64,000 nucleotides of DNA, taken from NCBI RefSeq assembly GCF_041435435.1, contig NZ_CP108494.1, positions 2,948,501 to 3,012,500 on the forward strand, in the 5' to 3' direction. Below the pieces are notes generated by a model, which had not been told where the DNA came from, made no database searches, and was given only the letters and a program-made list of their open reading frames with translations. Positions 26,937 to 35,900 of the stretch are shown piece by piece. The translations under genes were made by a program, and so were the position numbers. This DNA is from Streptomyces sp. NBC_01241. GTDB taxonomy: Bacteria; Actinomycetota; Actinomycetes; Streptomycetales; Streptomycetaceae. Numbering within the stretch: the stretch's first letter is position 1; every line of letters starts with the position of its first letter.

Positions 26937-28571
26937 TCACTCCGCGGCCCAGGGAACCTGCGGCGCGCGGTAGTAGTTGATGCCGAGCGCGGAGAACCTC
27001 GGCCCCTGCGCGCCGAGCCGCACCTTGTACGCGTCCCAGTCGTGCGTGGCCGCGGGCGACCACCCGAGCTCCGCCACACCCGGCAGCCGCGGGAACGCCA
27101 TCTGCTCGATCTCGTCGCTGTTGGTCAGGGTCTCCGACCAGAGCGGCGCCTCGACGCCGAGGACGGAGCCCGCCGGGGCGCCGTCCAGGTACGTCGCCGG
27201 GTTCCAGTCGTAACTGCGCTGGACGGAGACATAACCGGCCCAGGCCAGACCCAGCTCGGTGTCCTTGTCGTACTTCATGTCGAGGTAGCTCCGGTCGGCC
27301 GGGGACAGCACCAGCTTGGTGCCGTTCACGGCGGCGTCCGCCACCTGCTTGCGCTCGGCCGCGCCCGTCCGGTCGTAACCCCAGTACTGGGCGACCGCGC
27401 CCTCGACGGGCGTGGCCCCGGTCAGCTGGTGCCAGCCGATCACGGTCTTGCCGTGCTCGGCGACGACGGCCTGCGCCTTGTTCATGAAGGTCACATAGTC
27501 CGCGTGGCTGGTGGAGTGCGCCTCGTCGCCGCCGATGTGGAGGTACTTGCCGGGGGTGAGCTCGGCCAGCTCACGGACGACGTCGTCGACGAAGTCGTAC
27601 GTGATGGCCTTCGGGACGCAGAGCGAGCTGAAGCCGACGGCGGTGCCGGTGTAGAGCGGCGGCGCGACGCCGTCGCAGTTCAGCTCCGCGTACGAGGCGA
27701 GCGCCGCGTTGGTGTGGCCGGGCATGTCGATCTCCGGCACGACCTCCAGATAGCGGGAGGAGGCGTAGCGGACGATCTCCCGGTAGTCGCTCTTCGTGTA
27801 GGAGCCGCCGGTGCCACCGCCGACCTCCGTCTGCCCGCCGTACGTGGCGAGGCGCGGCCAGGAGTCGATGGCGATGCGCCAGCCCTGGTCGTCGGAGAGA
27901 TGCAGGTGGAGCTTGTTCATCTTGTAGAGGGCGAGCTGGTCGATGTAGCGCTTGACCTCGGTGACGGAGAAGAAGTGCCGGGACACGTCCAGCATGGCGC
28001 TGCGGTACGCGTAGCGGGGTGTGTCCTCGACCGTGCCGCCCGCGACCTTCCACGGGCCCTTCTGGCGGCTGTTCTTCTCCACATCCGCCGGGAGCAGCTG
28101 GCGGAGCGTCTGGACGCCGTGGAAGAGCCCTGCCGGGCCGCGCGCGGTGATGGTGACGGAGCCGGGGTTCGACTTCAGGGTGTAGCCCTCGGCGCCGGAT
28201 CCGCTGTCGTGGGGGTCGAGCCGGAGCCGGATGCCGTCGCCGCCGCGGCCGGTGACCGGCAGGGCGTAGCCGGTGGAGGGGCGGAGCACGCCCGCCAGGT
28301 AGTCGCCGACCTGCCGGGCCTCGCGGGAGTCGCCCTCGACACGGATCCTGGTGTTCGCCGTGATGCTGTACGGGGCGCCGCCGGGCTTCGCCTCGGCGGG
28401 GGCGGGCAGTATCTGCCCGAGCGGGCGGGGCGAGGGGGCGGCGAACGGGCCGTGGCTCGCCGCGTTGCCGTCCGGCGCCGCGCCGATGCCGGCGATACCG
28501 GCCGCCGTGACGAGCAGCAGCGAGCCGAGCAGACGGGGAAGGGCGGTGCGCTGTGTCCTGTGCAGTCTCAC
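26937..28571 (-). CDS. Secreted beta-N-acetylhexosaminidase (GH20)
   Basis: A 544-residue exported enzyme that removes terminal GlcNAc from chitin oligomers or muropeptide-type substrates. A signal peptide follows GTG 28571 (LHRTQRTALPRLLGSLLLVTAAG, cleavage near GNAAS). Residues 60-190 form the GH20b domain; the barrel has AMLDVSRHFFSV, HLHLSDDQGWRI, EIDMPGHTNAAL and the catalytic pair HIGGDEAHS, ending in VLGVEAPLWSETL. The GTG is backed by AAAGGGA; an ATG at 28649 would add 26 unlikely residues. A DasR-like site lies about 90 bases upstream, fitting control by GlcNAc. Confidence 0.92.
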   Translation of the reverse strand: MRLHRTQRTALPRLLGSLLLVTAAGIAGIGAAPDGNAASHGPFAAPSPRPLGQILPAPAEAKPGGAPYSITANTRIRVEGDSREARQVGDYLAGVLRPSTGYALPVTGRGGDGIRLRLDPHDSGSGAEGYTLKSNPGSVTITARGPAGLFHGVQTLRQLLPADVEKNSRQKGPWKVAGGTVEDTPRYAYRSAMLDVSRHFFSVTEVKRYIDQLALYKMNKLHLHLSDDQGWRIAIDSWPRLATYGGQTEVGGGTGGSYTKSDYREIVRYASSRYLEVVPEIDMPGHTNAALASYAELNCDGVAPPLYTGTAVGFSSLCVPKAITYDFVDDVVRELAELTPGKYLHIGGDEAHSTSHADYVTFMNKAQAVVAEHGKTVIGWHQLTGATPVEGAVAQYWGYDRTGAAERKQVADAAVNGTKLVLSPADRSYLDMKYDKDTELGLAWAGYVSVQRSYDWNPATYLDGAPAGSVLGVEAPLWSETLTNSDEIEQMAFPRLPGVAELGWSPAATHDWDAYKVRLGAQGPRFSALGINYYRAPQVPWAAE

Positions 28572-28656
28572 AAGCCGGGTCCCTTTCGACGGGTTCACTC
28601 CTGTGGAATCTCCTGACCGAACCATCACCATGCGTATCGCCTGTCTCACACATGGT

Positions 28657-28672
28657 CAAGGTGTAGACCACT
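28657..28672. promoter_or_regulatory. Candidate DasR site (dre)
   Basis: CAAGGTGTAGACCACT agrees with the dre consensus AGTGGTCTAGACCACT at 12 of 16 positions, with a perfect right half TAGACCACT. It lies about 90 bases before the hexosaminidase start. Chitin and GlcNAc genes of streptomycetes are commonly repressed by DasR through such sites. Confidence 0.6.
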
Positions 28673-28993
28673 TCCCCTTATGCGGCTGAGGGAATCGTCC
28701 CGCTCCGGGCGCCGACGGACACCGCTTCCGAAAAGGGCGCCTCGGACCCGTACCAGCCGGCCGTGGAGAAGGACCGCAGTGGCGTAGCGGAGCACTTCGC
28801 CGAGGAGGAGCGCAGCGCGCTGCCGACCGAGCAGGTGCCCGACCGGGCCCGTGGACGGCTCCCTCGAACGCCTGTAGGCACACCCGCACCGACTGCCTCA
28901 ACCGGACCCGACCGAGAGCCTCATCACACCCACTCCTGCCCGATATCGGGCAGAATTCTTGCATAAGCGCCCCATTCACAGCAATATCAACGA
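28673..28993. other. Intergenic stretch with a perfect palindrome at 28936-28953
   Basis: No convincing gene was found here. A plus-strand frame gives PYQPAVEKDRSGVAEHFAEE followed by acidic and then low-complexity residues without a proper start, perhaps a remnant. CTGCCCGATATCGGGCAG at 28936-28953 is an exact 18-bp palindrome about 40 bases before the next gene, followed by AATTCTTGCAT, which could be a -10 region. It is a candidate operator for the small gene and glmS. Confidence 0.5.
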
Positions 28994-29269
28994 GTGCTCG
29001 AACGCCGCCCGTCTCATGACGACCTCATCGATCACCTGGTGCGCAGCACCGCGCTCCAGCGCGGTGAAGCCGCCCGGGTGATCCTCGACGTGCTGGCGTA
29101 CTTCGACGAGACGACCGATGAATTCGTCCGCCGCCGCCACCGCGAACTGCAGTCCGGGGGCCTGGTGAACGCGGAGATCTTCGAGCGGATCGCGGCCGAA
29201 CTGCCGCACCGGGCGGTCGCGCCGCCGGAGCTTTCGCTCCGCCAGCTGCGCCGCATCGTCTACGGCTGA
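28994..29269 (+). CDS. Small conserved protein of unknown function upstream of glmS
   Basis: A 91-residue soluble, mostly helical protein (LIDHLVRSTALQRGEAARVILDVLAYF, then DETTDEFVRRRHRELQSGGL and ELSLRQLRRIVYG). It has no recognised domain, signal or membrane segment. It starts at GTG 28994 and ends 43 bases before glmS, so both may share a transcript behind the palindrome at 28936. Regular codon use and the position support a real gene. A regulatory role in amino-sugar synthesis is only a guess from context. Confidence 0.65.
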   Translation: MLERRPSHDDLIDHLVRSTALQRGEAARVILDVLAYFDETTDEFVRRRHRELQSGGLVNAEIFERIAAELPHRAVAPPELSLRQLRRIVYG

Positions 29270-29312
29270 GCAACGGGCACCACAGGTACGTCGATGGAGG
29301 GGCAGAGACTTT

Positions 29313-31142
29313 ATGTGCGGAATCGTCGGATATATCGGGAAGCGTGATGTGGCTCCGCTGCTGCTGGAAGGGCTGCAGCGGCTGGAGTACCGGGGTTACG
29401 ACTCCGCGGGCATCGTCATCACCGGCAAGGCGTCGGCCGGGAAGCCCGCCGCCCTGAAGATGGTCAAGGCGAAGGGCCGGGTCCGCGAGCTGGAGGCCCG
29501 CGTTCCCAAGCGTTTCACCGGCACCACCGGTATCGCCCACACCCGCTGGGCCACCCACGGCGCCCCGAGCGACGAGAACGCGCACCCGCACCTGGACGCC
29601 GACAACAAGGTCGCCGTCGTCCACAACGGCATCATCGACAACGCCTCCGAGCTCCGTGCGAAGCTCGTCGCCGACGGTGTCGTCTTCCTCTCCGAGACCG
29701 ACACCGAGGTGCTGGTCCACCTGATCGCCCGCGCCCAGGCGGACACCCTGGAGGAGAAGGTCCGCGAGGCGCTGCGCTCGGTCGAGGGCACGTACGGCAT
29801 CGCCGTTCTGCACGCCGACTTCAACGACCGCATCGTGGTCGCCCGCAACGGCTCCCCGGTCGTCCTCGGCATCGGCGAGAAGGAGATGTTCGTCGCCTCG
29901 GACGTCGCCGCGCTGGTCGCCCACACCCGCCAGGTCGTCACTCTGGACGACGGCGAGATGGCCACCCTCAAGGCCGACGAATTCCGCACGTACACGACGG
30001 AGGGCTCGTCCACGACGGCCACGCCGACCACCGTGGAGTGGGAGGCCGAGTCGTACGACATGGGCGGCCACGACACGTACATGCACAAGGAGATCTCCGA
30101 GCAGGCCGACGCCGTCGACCGGGTGCTGCGCGGCCGGATCGACGACCGGTTCGCCACCGTGCACCTGGGCGGCCTGAACCTGGACGCCCGCGAGGCGCGC
30201 GGAGTGCGCCGGATCAAGATCCTGGGCTGCGGCACCTCGTACCACGCGGGCCAGATCGGCGCGCAGCTGATCGAGGAGCTCGCCCGTATCCCCGCGGACG
30301 CCGAGCCCGCCTCCGAGTTCCGCTACCGCAACCCGGTCGTCGACCCGGACACCCTGTACGTCGCGGTCTCCCAGTCCGGTGAGACGTACGACGTGCTGGC
30401 CGCCGTCCAGGAGCTCAAGCGCAAGGGCGCCCGGGTGCTCGGCGTCGTCAACGTGGTGGGTTCGGCGATCGCCCGCGAGGCCGACGGCGGCACGTACGTC
30501 CACGCCGGCCCCGAGGTCTGCGTCGTCTCCACCAAGTGCTTCACCAACACGGTCGTCGCGTTCGCGCTGCTCGCCCTGCACCTGGGCCGGATCCGGGACC
30601 TGTCGGTCGCCGACGGCAAGCGGATCATCGAGGGGCTGCGCAGGCTGCCCGCCCAGATCAGCGAGATCCTGGCGAACGAGGACGAGATCAAAAAGATGGC
30701 CGCGGAGTACGCGGACGCCAAGTCGATGATGTTCATCGGCCGGGTGCGCGGCTACCCCGTCGCCCGTGAGGCCTCGCTGAAGCTCAAGGAGGTCTCGTAC
30801 ATCCACGCCGAGGCGTACCCCGCCTCCGAGTTGAAGCACGGTCCGCTGGCGCTGATCGAGCCCGCGATGCCGACGGTCGCGATCGTGCCGGACGACGATC
30901 TGCTGGAGAAGAACCGCGCCGCGATGGAGGAGATCAAGGCCCGCAGCGGCCGCATCCTCGCCGTCGCCCACCAGGTGCAGGAGAAGGCCGACCACACCAT
31001 CGTCGTGCCGAAGAACGAGAACGAGCTGGACCCGATCCTGATGGGCATCCCGCTGCAACTCTTCGCGTACCACACGGCCCTGGCCATGGGCCGCGACATC
31101 GACAAGCCCCGCAACCTGGCGAAGTCCGTCACCGTCGAGTAG
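29313..31142 (+). CDS. glmS: Glutamine-fructose-6-phosphate aminotransferase (isomerising)
   Basis: A 609-residue enzyme making glucosamine-6-phosphate from fructose-6-phosphate and glutamine, the entry to peptidoglycan and chitin-type amino sugars. The catalytic Cys is residue 2 (MCGIVGYIG). The N-terminal glutaminase is followed by two SIS sugar-phosphate domains (LGCGTSYHAG, SQSGETYDVL, and HGPLALIEP), ending in SVTVE as usual. GGAGGGG lies before ATG 29313. No glmS ribozyme is visible in the 43-base leader. From memory streptomycetes carry two glmS genes; this copy sits next to the hexosaminidase. Confidence 0.94.
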   Translation: MCGIVGYIGKRDVAPLLLEGLQRLEYRGYDSAGIVITGKASAGKPAALKMVKAKGRVRELEARVPKRFTGTTGIAHTRWATHGAPSDENAHPHLDADNKVAVVHNGIIDNASELRAKLVADGVVFLSETDTEVLVHLIARAQADTLEEKVREALRSVEGTYGIAVLHADFNDRIVVARNGSPVVLGIGEKEMFVASDVAALVAHTRQVVTLDDGEMATLKADEFRTYTTEGSSTTATPTTVEWEAESYDMGGHDTYMHKEISEQADAVDRVLRGRIDDRFATVHLGGLNLDAREARGVRRIKILGCGTSYHAGQIGAQLIEELARIPADAEPASEFRYRNPVVDPDTLYVAVSQSGETYDVLAAVQELKRKGARVLGVVNVVGSAIAREADGGTYVHAGPEVCVVSTKCFTNTVVAFALLALHLGRIRDLSVADGKRIIEGLRRLPAQISEILANEDEIKKMAAEYADAKSMMFIGRVRGYPVAREASLKLKEVSYIHAEAYPASELKHGPLALIEPAMPTVAIVPDDDLLEKNRAAMEEIKARSGRILAVAHQVQEKADHTIVVPKNENELDPILMGIPLQLFAYHTALAMGRDIDKPRNLAKSVTVE

Positions 31143-31158
31143 TCCCGGTCCGGCAGAA

Positions 31159-31195
31159 CGGCCCCGTACCCACCGCCACCGCGGGTACGGGGCCG
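31159..31195 (+). terminator. Hairpin after glmS
   Basis: CGGCCCCGTACCC and GGGTACGGGGCCG form a perfect 13-bp stem with an 11-base loop, 17 bases after the stop. Confidence 0.88.
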
Positions 31196-31258
31196 CTCCT
31201 GTGCCGGCCGGTGACCGCCCCGGGACACCGGCCCGGTCGCTGGACCTTCCGTGCCCGA

Positions 31259-31831
31259 CTAGCCGGTGGCTGTCGCGCCCCGGCCGGCAGCGCGGCCCGG
31301 CAGTGCCGTGGGCCAGTTGGCCAGGGCCGCCGTGGCCCCGTACCAGGCGGCGAGCCCGGACGCGGCGGCGAACCAGCCGCCCGCCTTCGCCAGGCTCTCG
31401 CTGCCCGCGAACTGCCCGACGCCCAGGAGCAGGAGCGCCAGGAACAGCAGTCCGTACGTCCCCCGGCCGAGCAGACCGCCATCGGTCGCGCCGAGGGTCA
31501 GGCTGAGCGCGAACAGGGCCCAGAGCAGCAGGAACAGCCCTGCCGCATGGCTGGAGACGTGAGCGCCGGCGCCGGTGCCCCAGGTGAACCAGAAGGCGCC
31601 GAGCCCGGCGAAGGCCGTGCCGGTGAAGCCGCTGCCCGCGCGGAACTCCAGGAGTCCGGCGACGAACAGGGCGATACCGCCGACATAGAGCGCGAGCGAG
31701 ACGGCGTCGGCCGCCGTCACGCCGTCCACGACCCCGGTGTGACCGATACCGAACGCCAACAGGGTGAGTCCCAGGGCGAGATGGCCGAGGGTCGCGGTGC
31801 TGATGTTTCCCGCAGAGACGTCATTGTCCAC
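31259..31831 (-). CDS. GPR1/FUN34/YaaH-type membrane protein (acetate/succinate carrier family)
   Basis: A 190-residue protein with six hydrophobic helices, the size and topology of SatP acetate-succinate transporters. The first helix follows NISTATLGHLALGLTLLAFGIGHTG, near but not identical to the NPAPLGL family signature. GFTGTAFAGLGAFWFTWG and YGLLFLALLLLGVGQF mark later helices. The weakened signature leaves substrate open. It is transcribed alone, convergent with glmS. Confidence 0.75.
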   Translation of the reverse strand: MDNDVSAGNISTATLGHLALGLTLLAFGIGHTGVVDGVTAADAVSLALYVGGIALFVAGLLEFRAGSGFTGTAFAGLGAFWFTWGTGAGAHVSSHAAGLFLLLWALFALSLTLGATDGGLLGRGTYGLLFLALLLLGVGQFAGSESLAKAGGWFAAASGLAAWYGATAALANWPTALPGRAAGRGATATG

Positions 31832-32017
31832 GGCGGGCTCCCTTCACATGCAGTGGTCCTGCTTCCCGATGACCCTTATGTACCCTTCACAAGCGCACAA
31901 TCCACCTCTGCACACCAATGGATTGCCGGTTTCCACAGTCGAGTTGACGCCACGTCGGCTGCGGGAGCCCGCTGCCGTGACAGGGGTGACGGCAGGGGCC
32001 TTCGGGACGGGGAACGC

Positions 32018-32539
32018 TCAGGGGATGACGACGACCGGGCGCTGCGCGCGGCGCGCGAGACGCCCCGCCACCGAGCCGAAGATCCGACCGACGATGCCGT
32101 GCGTGGAGCCGACGACGATGGCGTCGGCCGAGTACTCCCGGCCGACCTCCTCCAACTCGTGGCAGATGTCCCCGCCGCGCTCGACGAGCACCCAGGGAAT
32201 CTCGGTGAGGTAGTCCGCGCAAGCGAGCTCCAGGCCGAGCACCTCGGTGCGGTGATCGGGCACATCGACGAAGACGGGCGGCTCGCAGCCGGCCCAGACG
32301 GTGGTCGGCAGCCGATTGGCGACGTGGACGATGATCAGGCCCGAACCCGATCTTCGGGCCATGCCGATGGCATATGCGAGGGCACGCTCACTGGAGGTCG
32401 AGCCGTCGAAGCCGACGACGACCCCATGCCGGAAGGCGGGATCGCAGGAATGACGTGTTTCTTCGGCCGCCTGCGGGCCCGACAAGGGGTCGGCTACCTG
32501 CTTGCGGTCGGCGGGTTCGGGGATTTCGTGACCGGCCAT
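32018..32539 (-). CDS. Universal stress protein, single UspA domain
   Basis: A 173-residue protein with a 40-residue polar N-terminal extension followed by one UspA domain: HGVVVGFDGSTSSERALAYAI at the start and ADAIVVGSTHGIVGRIFGSVAGRL at the end. The G-x2-G-x9-G-S/T ATP-binding pattern is complete. ATG 32539 starts the family-like protein; upstream in-frame codons are poor. Such proteins are induced by stress or stationary phase. It lies head to head with the adpA leader region. Confidence 0.8.
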   Translation of the reverse strand: MAGHEIPEPADRKQVADPLSGPQAAEETRHSCDPAFRHGVVVGFDGSTSSERALAYAIGMARRSGSGLIIVHVANRLPTTVWAGCEPPVFVDVPDHRTEVLGLELACADYLTEIPWVLVERGGDICHELEEVGREYSADAIVVGSTHGIVGRIFGSVAGRLARRAQRPVVVIP

Positions 32540-33409
32540 CGGTGTCTCGGCGAAGAGAGTCCTCGTGAGGAGAGCGACGTGGGGAAGGTGCGTCAGCGGG
32601 CGGTGTTGCGGTGTCCGGGAATCATCTTCCCAACCCCTTACCCCCAAGGGTACGGCGCCACTCCTCCACTGCCCAGACCCACGCAAAGCGCGTGCGACGT
32701 TTCACGGAGCATGCCCGAGGCGGACCCGTATGGCAATGCCGGTTGCGCCGTACATCGACGTCGGCGGGACGGAACGACTCCGACGGGTGACCGGCCGGGC
32801 CGGATCCGTAACCCCCTGCGCCCGGCCGGGAACCGCCGCACCCCCGGAGGGATCACCACTCCGCCACCGATCGCCGGCCCGGCGATCCACCCCCGGGAGT
32901 CACGCCGCGTCCAACCCGGCCCGTCCGCCCCGCCCGGACCCCTTACCCGGGCGACGGGCCGATACCGACCCACCGGTCGGGATCCGGCTGCTGCCGCGGG
33001 CGCCGCGCCATTCCGTACGATCGGCCGTCCGACCTGCCCAGGGGGCGCAAAGAAGCGACCGCATATCGGGGTTGTGCGCCGGTCCAATGACCGAATCACG
33101 TATGCACAACCATCTATTTTCAGCCAACTTCATACCCCTGTCGCTTCCTTGCCGAATTGGCCGATCAACCCCCTTGCCACCAGGCAGGAAGAGACCGCGC
33201 GGTACGCTTCCACCCGACGGGGACGGGCCATCAAGGCGAGGCGCACTTCCCTGCACGGCCGCCGAGTGAAACCCTTCGTGATCGAATGCTTCCCGCCAAG
33301 TTGCCTTGTCGACATAACGCCGGTTGGTGAACTTGTCACGCCGGGACCACGGGACGCAGTAGATTCGATCTTGGGTAGACGGGGGTCTCATGCAGGACCG
33401 AGGGGAAAC
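32540..33409. other. Long gene-free region upstream of adpA
   Basis: About 870 bases between the stress protein and the adpA leader show no convincing gene on either strand; frames here are GC-driven and low in complexity. The part 33090-33350 is less GC-rich than the rest, with AT-rich patches such as ACCATCTATTTTCAGCC, which fits a promoter region with several regulator sites. adpA is known in other streptomycetes for a long, heavily controlled upstream region. I could not assign individual AdpA, BldD or gamma-butyrolactone-receptor sites by eye. Confidence 0.6.
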
Positions 33410-33475
33410 GTGCAGGAGCGACAGGCCCGTAAGGACCAGGGAGACGTGAACACCGAGGGGGGCTTAGCGTCATGA
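33410..33475 (+). CDS. Possible TTA-containing leader peptide overlapping the adpA start
   Basis: A 21-codon frame starts at GTG 33410 with AGGGGA seven bases before it and ends with TGA at 33473-33475, overlapping the adpA ATG as ATGA. The peptide reads VQERQARKDQGDVNTEGGLA and then S. Codon 19 is TTA (33464-33466), the rare leucine codon read by the bldA tRNA, placed just after the adpA ribosome site. It could couple adpA translation to bldA. The frame is also open far upstream, so chance cannot be excluded. Confidence 0.4.
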   Translation: MQERQARKDQGDVNTEGGLAS

Positions 33476-34707
33476 GCCAGGACTCCGCCGCCGCAACGGA
33501 GGCTGTACGGAAGCTCAGTGGACGACGACGACGAGAAGTCGTCGCCGTGCTGCTGTTCAGCGGCGGCCCCATCTTCGAGAGCTCGATCCCGCTCTCCGTG
33601 TTCGGAATCGACCGCCAGGACGCGGGAGTTCCGCGCTACCGACTCCTCGTCTGCGGCGGGGAAGAGGGACCGCTGCGGACCACCGGGGGACTCGAACTCA
33701 CCGCGCCCTACGGGCTGGAGGCGATCAGCAGGGCCGGCACCGTCGTGGTGCCCGCCTGGCGTTCGATCACCTCCCCGCCGCCCGCGGAGGCACTGGACGC
33801 GCTGCGCCGCGCCCATGAAGAGGGGGCCCGCATCGTCGGGCTGTGCACCGGGGCGTTCGTACTCGCCGCTGCCGGTCTGCTGGACGGCCGCCCGGCGACC
33901 ACGCACTGGATGTACGCACCGACGCTGGCCAAGCGCTATCCGTCGGTCCACGTCGATCCGCGCGAGCTCTTCGTCGACGACGGCGATGTGCTCACCTCGG
34001 CCGGAACAGCAGCCGGGATCGATCTCTGCCTGCACATAGTCCGCACGGACCACGGCACGGAGGCCGCCGGGGCACTGGCCCGCCGGCTCGTCGTGCCGCC
34101 GCGGCGCAGTGGCGGTCAGGAGCGCTACCTCGACAGGTCTTTACCTGAAGAGATCGGCTCCGACCCGCTCGCCGAGGTCGTGGCCTGGGCACTGGAGCAT
34201 CTCCACGAGCAGTTCGACGTGGAGACGCTGGCGGCGCGCGCCTACATGAGCAGGCGGACCTTCGACCGCAGGTTCCGCTCGCTCACCGGCAGCGCACCGC
34301 TCCAGTGGCTGATCACCCAGCGCGTGCTGCAGGCGCAGCGGCTGCTGGAGACGTCCGAGTACTCGGTCGACGAGGTCGCGGGCCGCTGCGGCTTCCGCTC
34401 GCCGGTCGCGCTGCGCGGGCACTTCCGGCGGCAGCTGGGCTCCTCCCCCGCCGCGTACCGGGCCGCCTACCGGGCCCGTCGCCCGCAGGGCGGTGGCACG
34501 GAGGTCCTCGCGCCGGCGATCGAGCCGCTCGTGCCCGCCCAGGGCGCCTCGGCGGGCCGGCGGGCCACGCCCGCGGCCGCCCAGCCGGGTCCGCACGCCG
34601 TCACGCCGGCGACGGCCGGGGCGGGGCAGCCGGAGCACGGGAAACCGGGCCCCGACGCATACACCGCCGGGCGCCCGACCCTGCCGGGTCAACGGAGTGC
34701 CCCGTAG
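33472..34707 (+). CDS. adpA: AdpA (BldH), central developmental regulator
   Basis: A 411-residue AraC/XylS-family regulator that controls hundreds of genes for aerial growth and secondary metabolism. Residues 20-200 are a DJ-1/PfpI-like domain ([39 protein letters not shown]) and residues 225-330 the double helix-turn-helix ([46 protein letters not shown]), followed by a Pro/Ala-rich tail. Codon 224 (34141-34143) is TTA in the linker between the domains, making translation dependent on the bldA tRNA, as known for AdpA orthologues. GAGGGGGGC precedes ATG 33472. orn follows 10 bases after the stop, as in other Streptomyces. Confidence 0.95.
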   Translation: MSQDSAAATEAVRKLSGRRRREVVAVLLFSGGPIFESSIPLSVFGIDRQDAGVPRYRLLVCGGEEGPLRTTGGLELTAPYGLEAISRAGTVVVPAWRSITSPPPAEALDALRRAHEEGARIVGLCTGAFVLAAAGLLDGRPATTHWMYAPTLAKRYPSVHVDPRELFVDDGDVLTSAGTAAGIDLCLHIVRTDHGTEAAGALARRLVVPPRRSGGQERYLDRSLPEEIGSDPLAEVVAWALEHLHEQFDVETLAARAYMSRRTFDRRFRSLTGSAPLQWLITQRVLQAQRLLETSEYSVDEVAGRCGFRSPVALRGHFRRQLGSSPAAYRAAYRARRPQGGGTEVLAPAIEPLVPAQGASAGRRATPAAAQPGPHAVTPATAGAGQPEHGKPGPDAYTAGRPTLPGQRSAP

Positions 34708-34717
34708 GCTGGGGTCC

Positions 34718-35320
34718 ATGAACGACCGCATGGTATGGATCGACTGCGAGATGACCGGGCTCTCGTTGACGGAAGACGCACTCATCGAGGTGGCCGCGCT
34801 GGTCACCGACTCGGAGTTGAACGTGCTCGGCGAAGGGGTGGACATCGTGATCCGCCCGCCGGACGCGGCCCTGGAGACGATGCCCGAGGTGGTGCGCCAG
34901 ATGCACACCGCCTCGGGCCTCCTCGACGAGCTGGCCGAGGGCACCACCCTGGCCGACGCCGAGGCCCAGGTGCTGGCCTACGTCCGCGAACACGTGAAGG
35001 AGCCCGGCAGGGCCCCGCTCTGCGGAAACTCGGTCTCCACCGACCGCGGCTTCCTGGCGCGCGACATGTCGGCCCTGGAGACGTACCTCCACTACCGGAT
35101 CGTCGACGTGTCCTCGATCAAGGAGCTGGCGCGCCGCTGGTACCCGAAGGCGTACTTCAACAGTCCGGCCAAGAACGGCAACCACCGGGCGCTCGCGGAC
35201 ATCCGTGACTCGATCACGGAGCTGCGCTACTACCGCGAGGCAGTCTTCGTGCCGCAGCCCGGGCCCGACTCGGAGCAGGCCAGGACGATCGCGGCACGGG
35301 TCGCGCCGCCCGCGCCGTAG
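34718..35320 (+). CDS. orn: Oligoribonuclease
   Basis: A 200-residue DEDDh 3'-5' exonuclease that degrades 2-5-mer RNAs and pGpG, the breakdown product of c-di-GMP. Motifs: Exo [11 protein letters not shown], Exo [14 protein letters not shown], and Exo III with [19 protein letters not shown]. It starts at ATG 34718, 10 bases after adpA, a gene order conserved in streptomycetes. Its c-di-GMP link is notable given the GGDEF-EAL gene at 60 kb. Confidence 0.95.
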   Translation: MNDRMVWIDCEMTGLSLTEDALIEVAALVTDSELNVLGEGVDIVIRPPDAALETMPEVVRQMHTASGLLDELAEGTTLADAEAQVLAYVREHVKEPGRAPLCGNSVSTDRGFLARDMSALETYLHYRIVDVSSIKELARRWYPKAYFNSPAKNGNHRALADIRDSITELRYYREAVFVPQPGPDSEQARTIAARVAPPAP

Positions 35321-35330
35321 GAGTCTGTGA

Positions 35331-35372
35331 AGCCGCTGGTCATAGGCCTTTCGGGGGTTGGGATCAGCGGCT
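35331..35372 (+). terminator. Possible weak hairpin after orn
   Basis: AGCCGCTG and CAGCGGCT can pair across a 26-base loop that itself contains GGCCTTTCGGGGGTT, 10 bases after the orn stop. It is a weaker candidate than the others in the window. Confidence 0.4.
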
Positions 35373-35445
35373 GAACAACGGGGGCGCGAGCACCCGCTCG
35401 GACCCTGTACACTTTTTCTCGGCCGGTCAGAAAAAGACCGGACGT

Positions 35446-35519
35446 GGTGGGTATAGCTCAGATGGTAGAGCACCTGGTTGTGGTCCAGGATGTCGCGGGT
35501 TCGAGTCCCGTTACTCACC
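35446..35519 (+). tRNA. tRNA-His (GTG)
   Basis: The acceptor stem GTGGGTA pairs with TACTCAC, with an extra G at -1 opposite C73 as required for histidine tRNA. The D arm is TAGCTCAGATGGTAGAGC, the anticodon arm CCTGG-TTGTGGT-CCAGG with GTG at 35480-35482, and the T arm CGGGTTCGAGTCCCG. No CCA is encoded. A hairpin follows at 35530. The region after it looks like an integration hotspot. Confidence 0.97.
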
Positions 35520-35529
35520 CTGAATGATC

Positions 35530-35561
35530 AAGGGCTGACCTGTGAAAACGGGTCAGCCCTT
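35530..35561 (+). terminator. Terminator of tRNA-His
   Basis: AAGGGCTGACC and GGTCAGCCCTT form an 11-bp stem with a 10-base loop, followed by CGTCAT. Confidence 0.88.
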
Positions 35562-35662
35562 CGTCATATCCTCGAACTTGGGAACATGACGGGAACACGG
35601 CTGTCGGTCCTGCGCCGAAGAAGACCCGGCTCCCCCGTGTCGACGATCACACCGACGAGGAA

Positions 35663-35893
35663 ATGACGTTCCTGGAGCGGGACGAGTACCAGCGAATCGC
35701 CGCCGAGATCACCGAGCCGAACGCGCGTGCCCTCGCGGACTGGCTCGTCGGTACAACCAAGGACATCCGCGGCAACGTCGCCAACCACGAGACCCGGCTC
35801 CGAGCTCTGGAGGGCACTGTATGGCGGGCGGGCGGCGGCGCCGCAGTCCTGGGCGCCGGGGCCGGGGTTCTCGTACAGCTCCTCCTCCGCTGA
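35663..35893 (+). CDS. Small phage-type membrane protein (XhlA/holin-like)
   Basis: A 76-residue protein: an N-terminal helix (FLERDEYQRIAAEITEPNA), then NVANHETRLRALEGTVWR, a heptad-like segment, and one C-terminal membrane helix (AGGGAAVLGAGAGVLVQLLL) with a final Arg. This layout and the NHETRLRALE motif are like XhlA-type proteins coded in the lysis modules of phages. It lies 140 bases after tRNA-His and has its own phage-style hairpin, so it is probably a leftover of an integrated element. No other phage gene is seen. Confidence 0.55.
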   Translation: MTFLERDEYQRIAAEITEPNARALADWLVGTTKDIRGNVANHETRLRALEGTVWRAGGGAAVLGAGAGVLVQLLLR

Positions 35894-35900
35894 ACCACCA

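Noticed and set aside
29270..29312. glmS ribozyme or riboswitch upstream of glmS
   Set aside because: The leader between the small gene and glmS is only 43 bases and shows no ribozyme core; control is more likely at the promoter.
31211..33475. A 754-codon plus-strand frame from the glmS terminator to adpA
   Set aside because: It crosses two minus-strand genes with clear homology and is low-complexity. Only its last 22 codons, with a local ribosome site, were kept as a possible leader peptide.
35478..35666. A 62-codon frame running through the tRNA-His 3' half
   Set aside because: It translates the tRNA and terminator sequence and has no protein-like features; the RVPLLTL start is the T arm of the tRNA.
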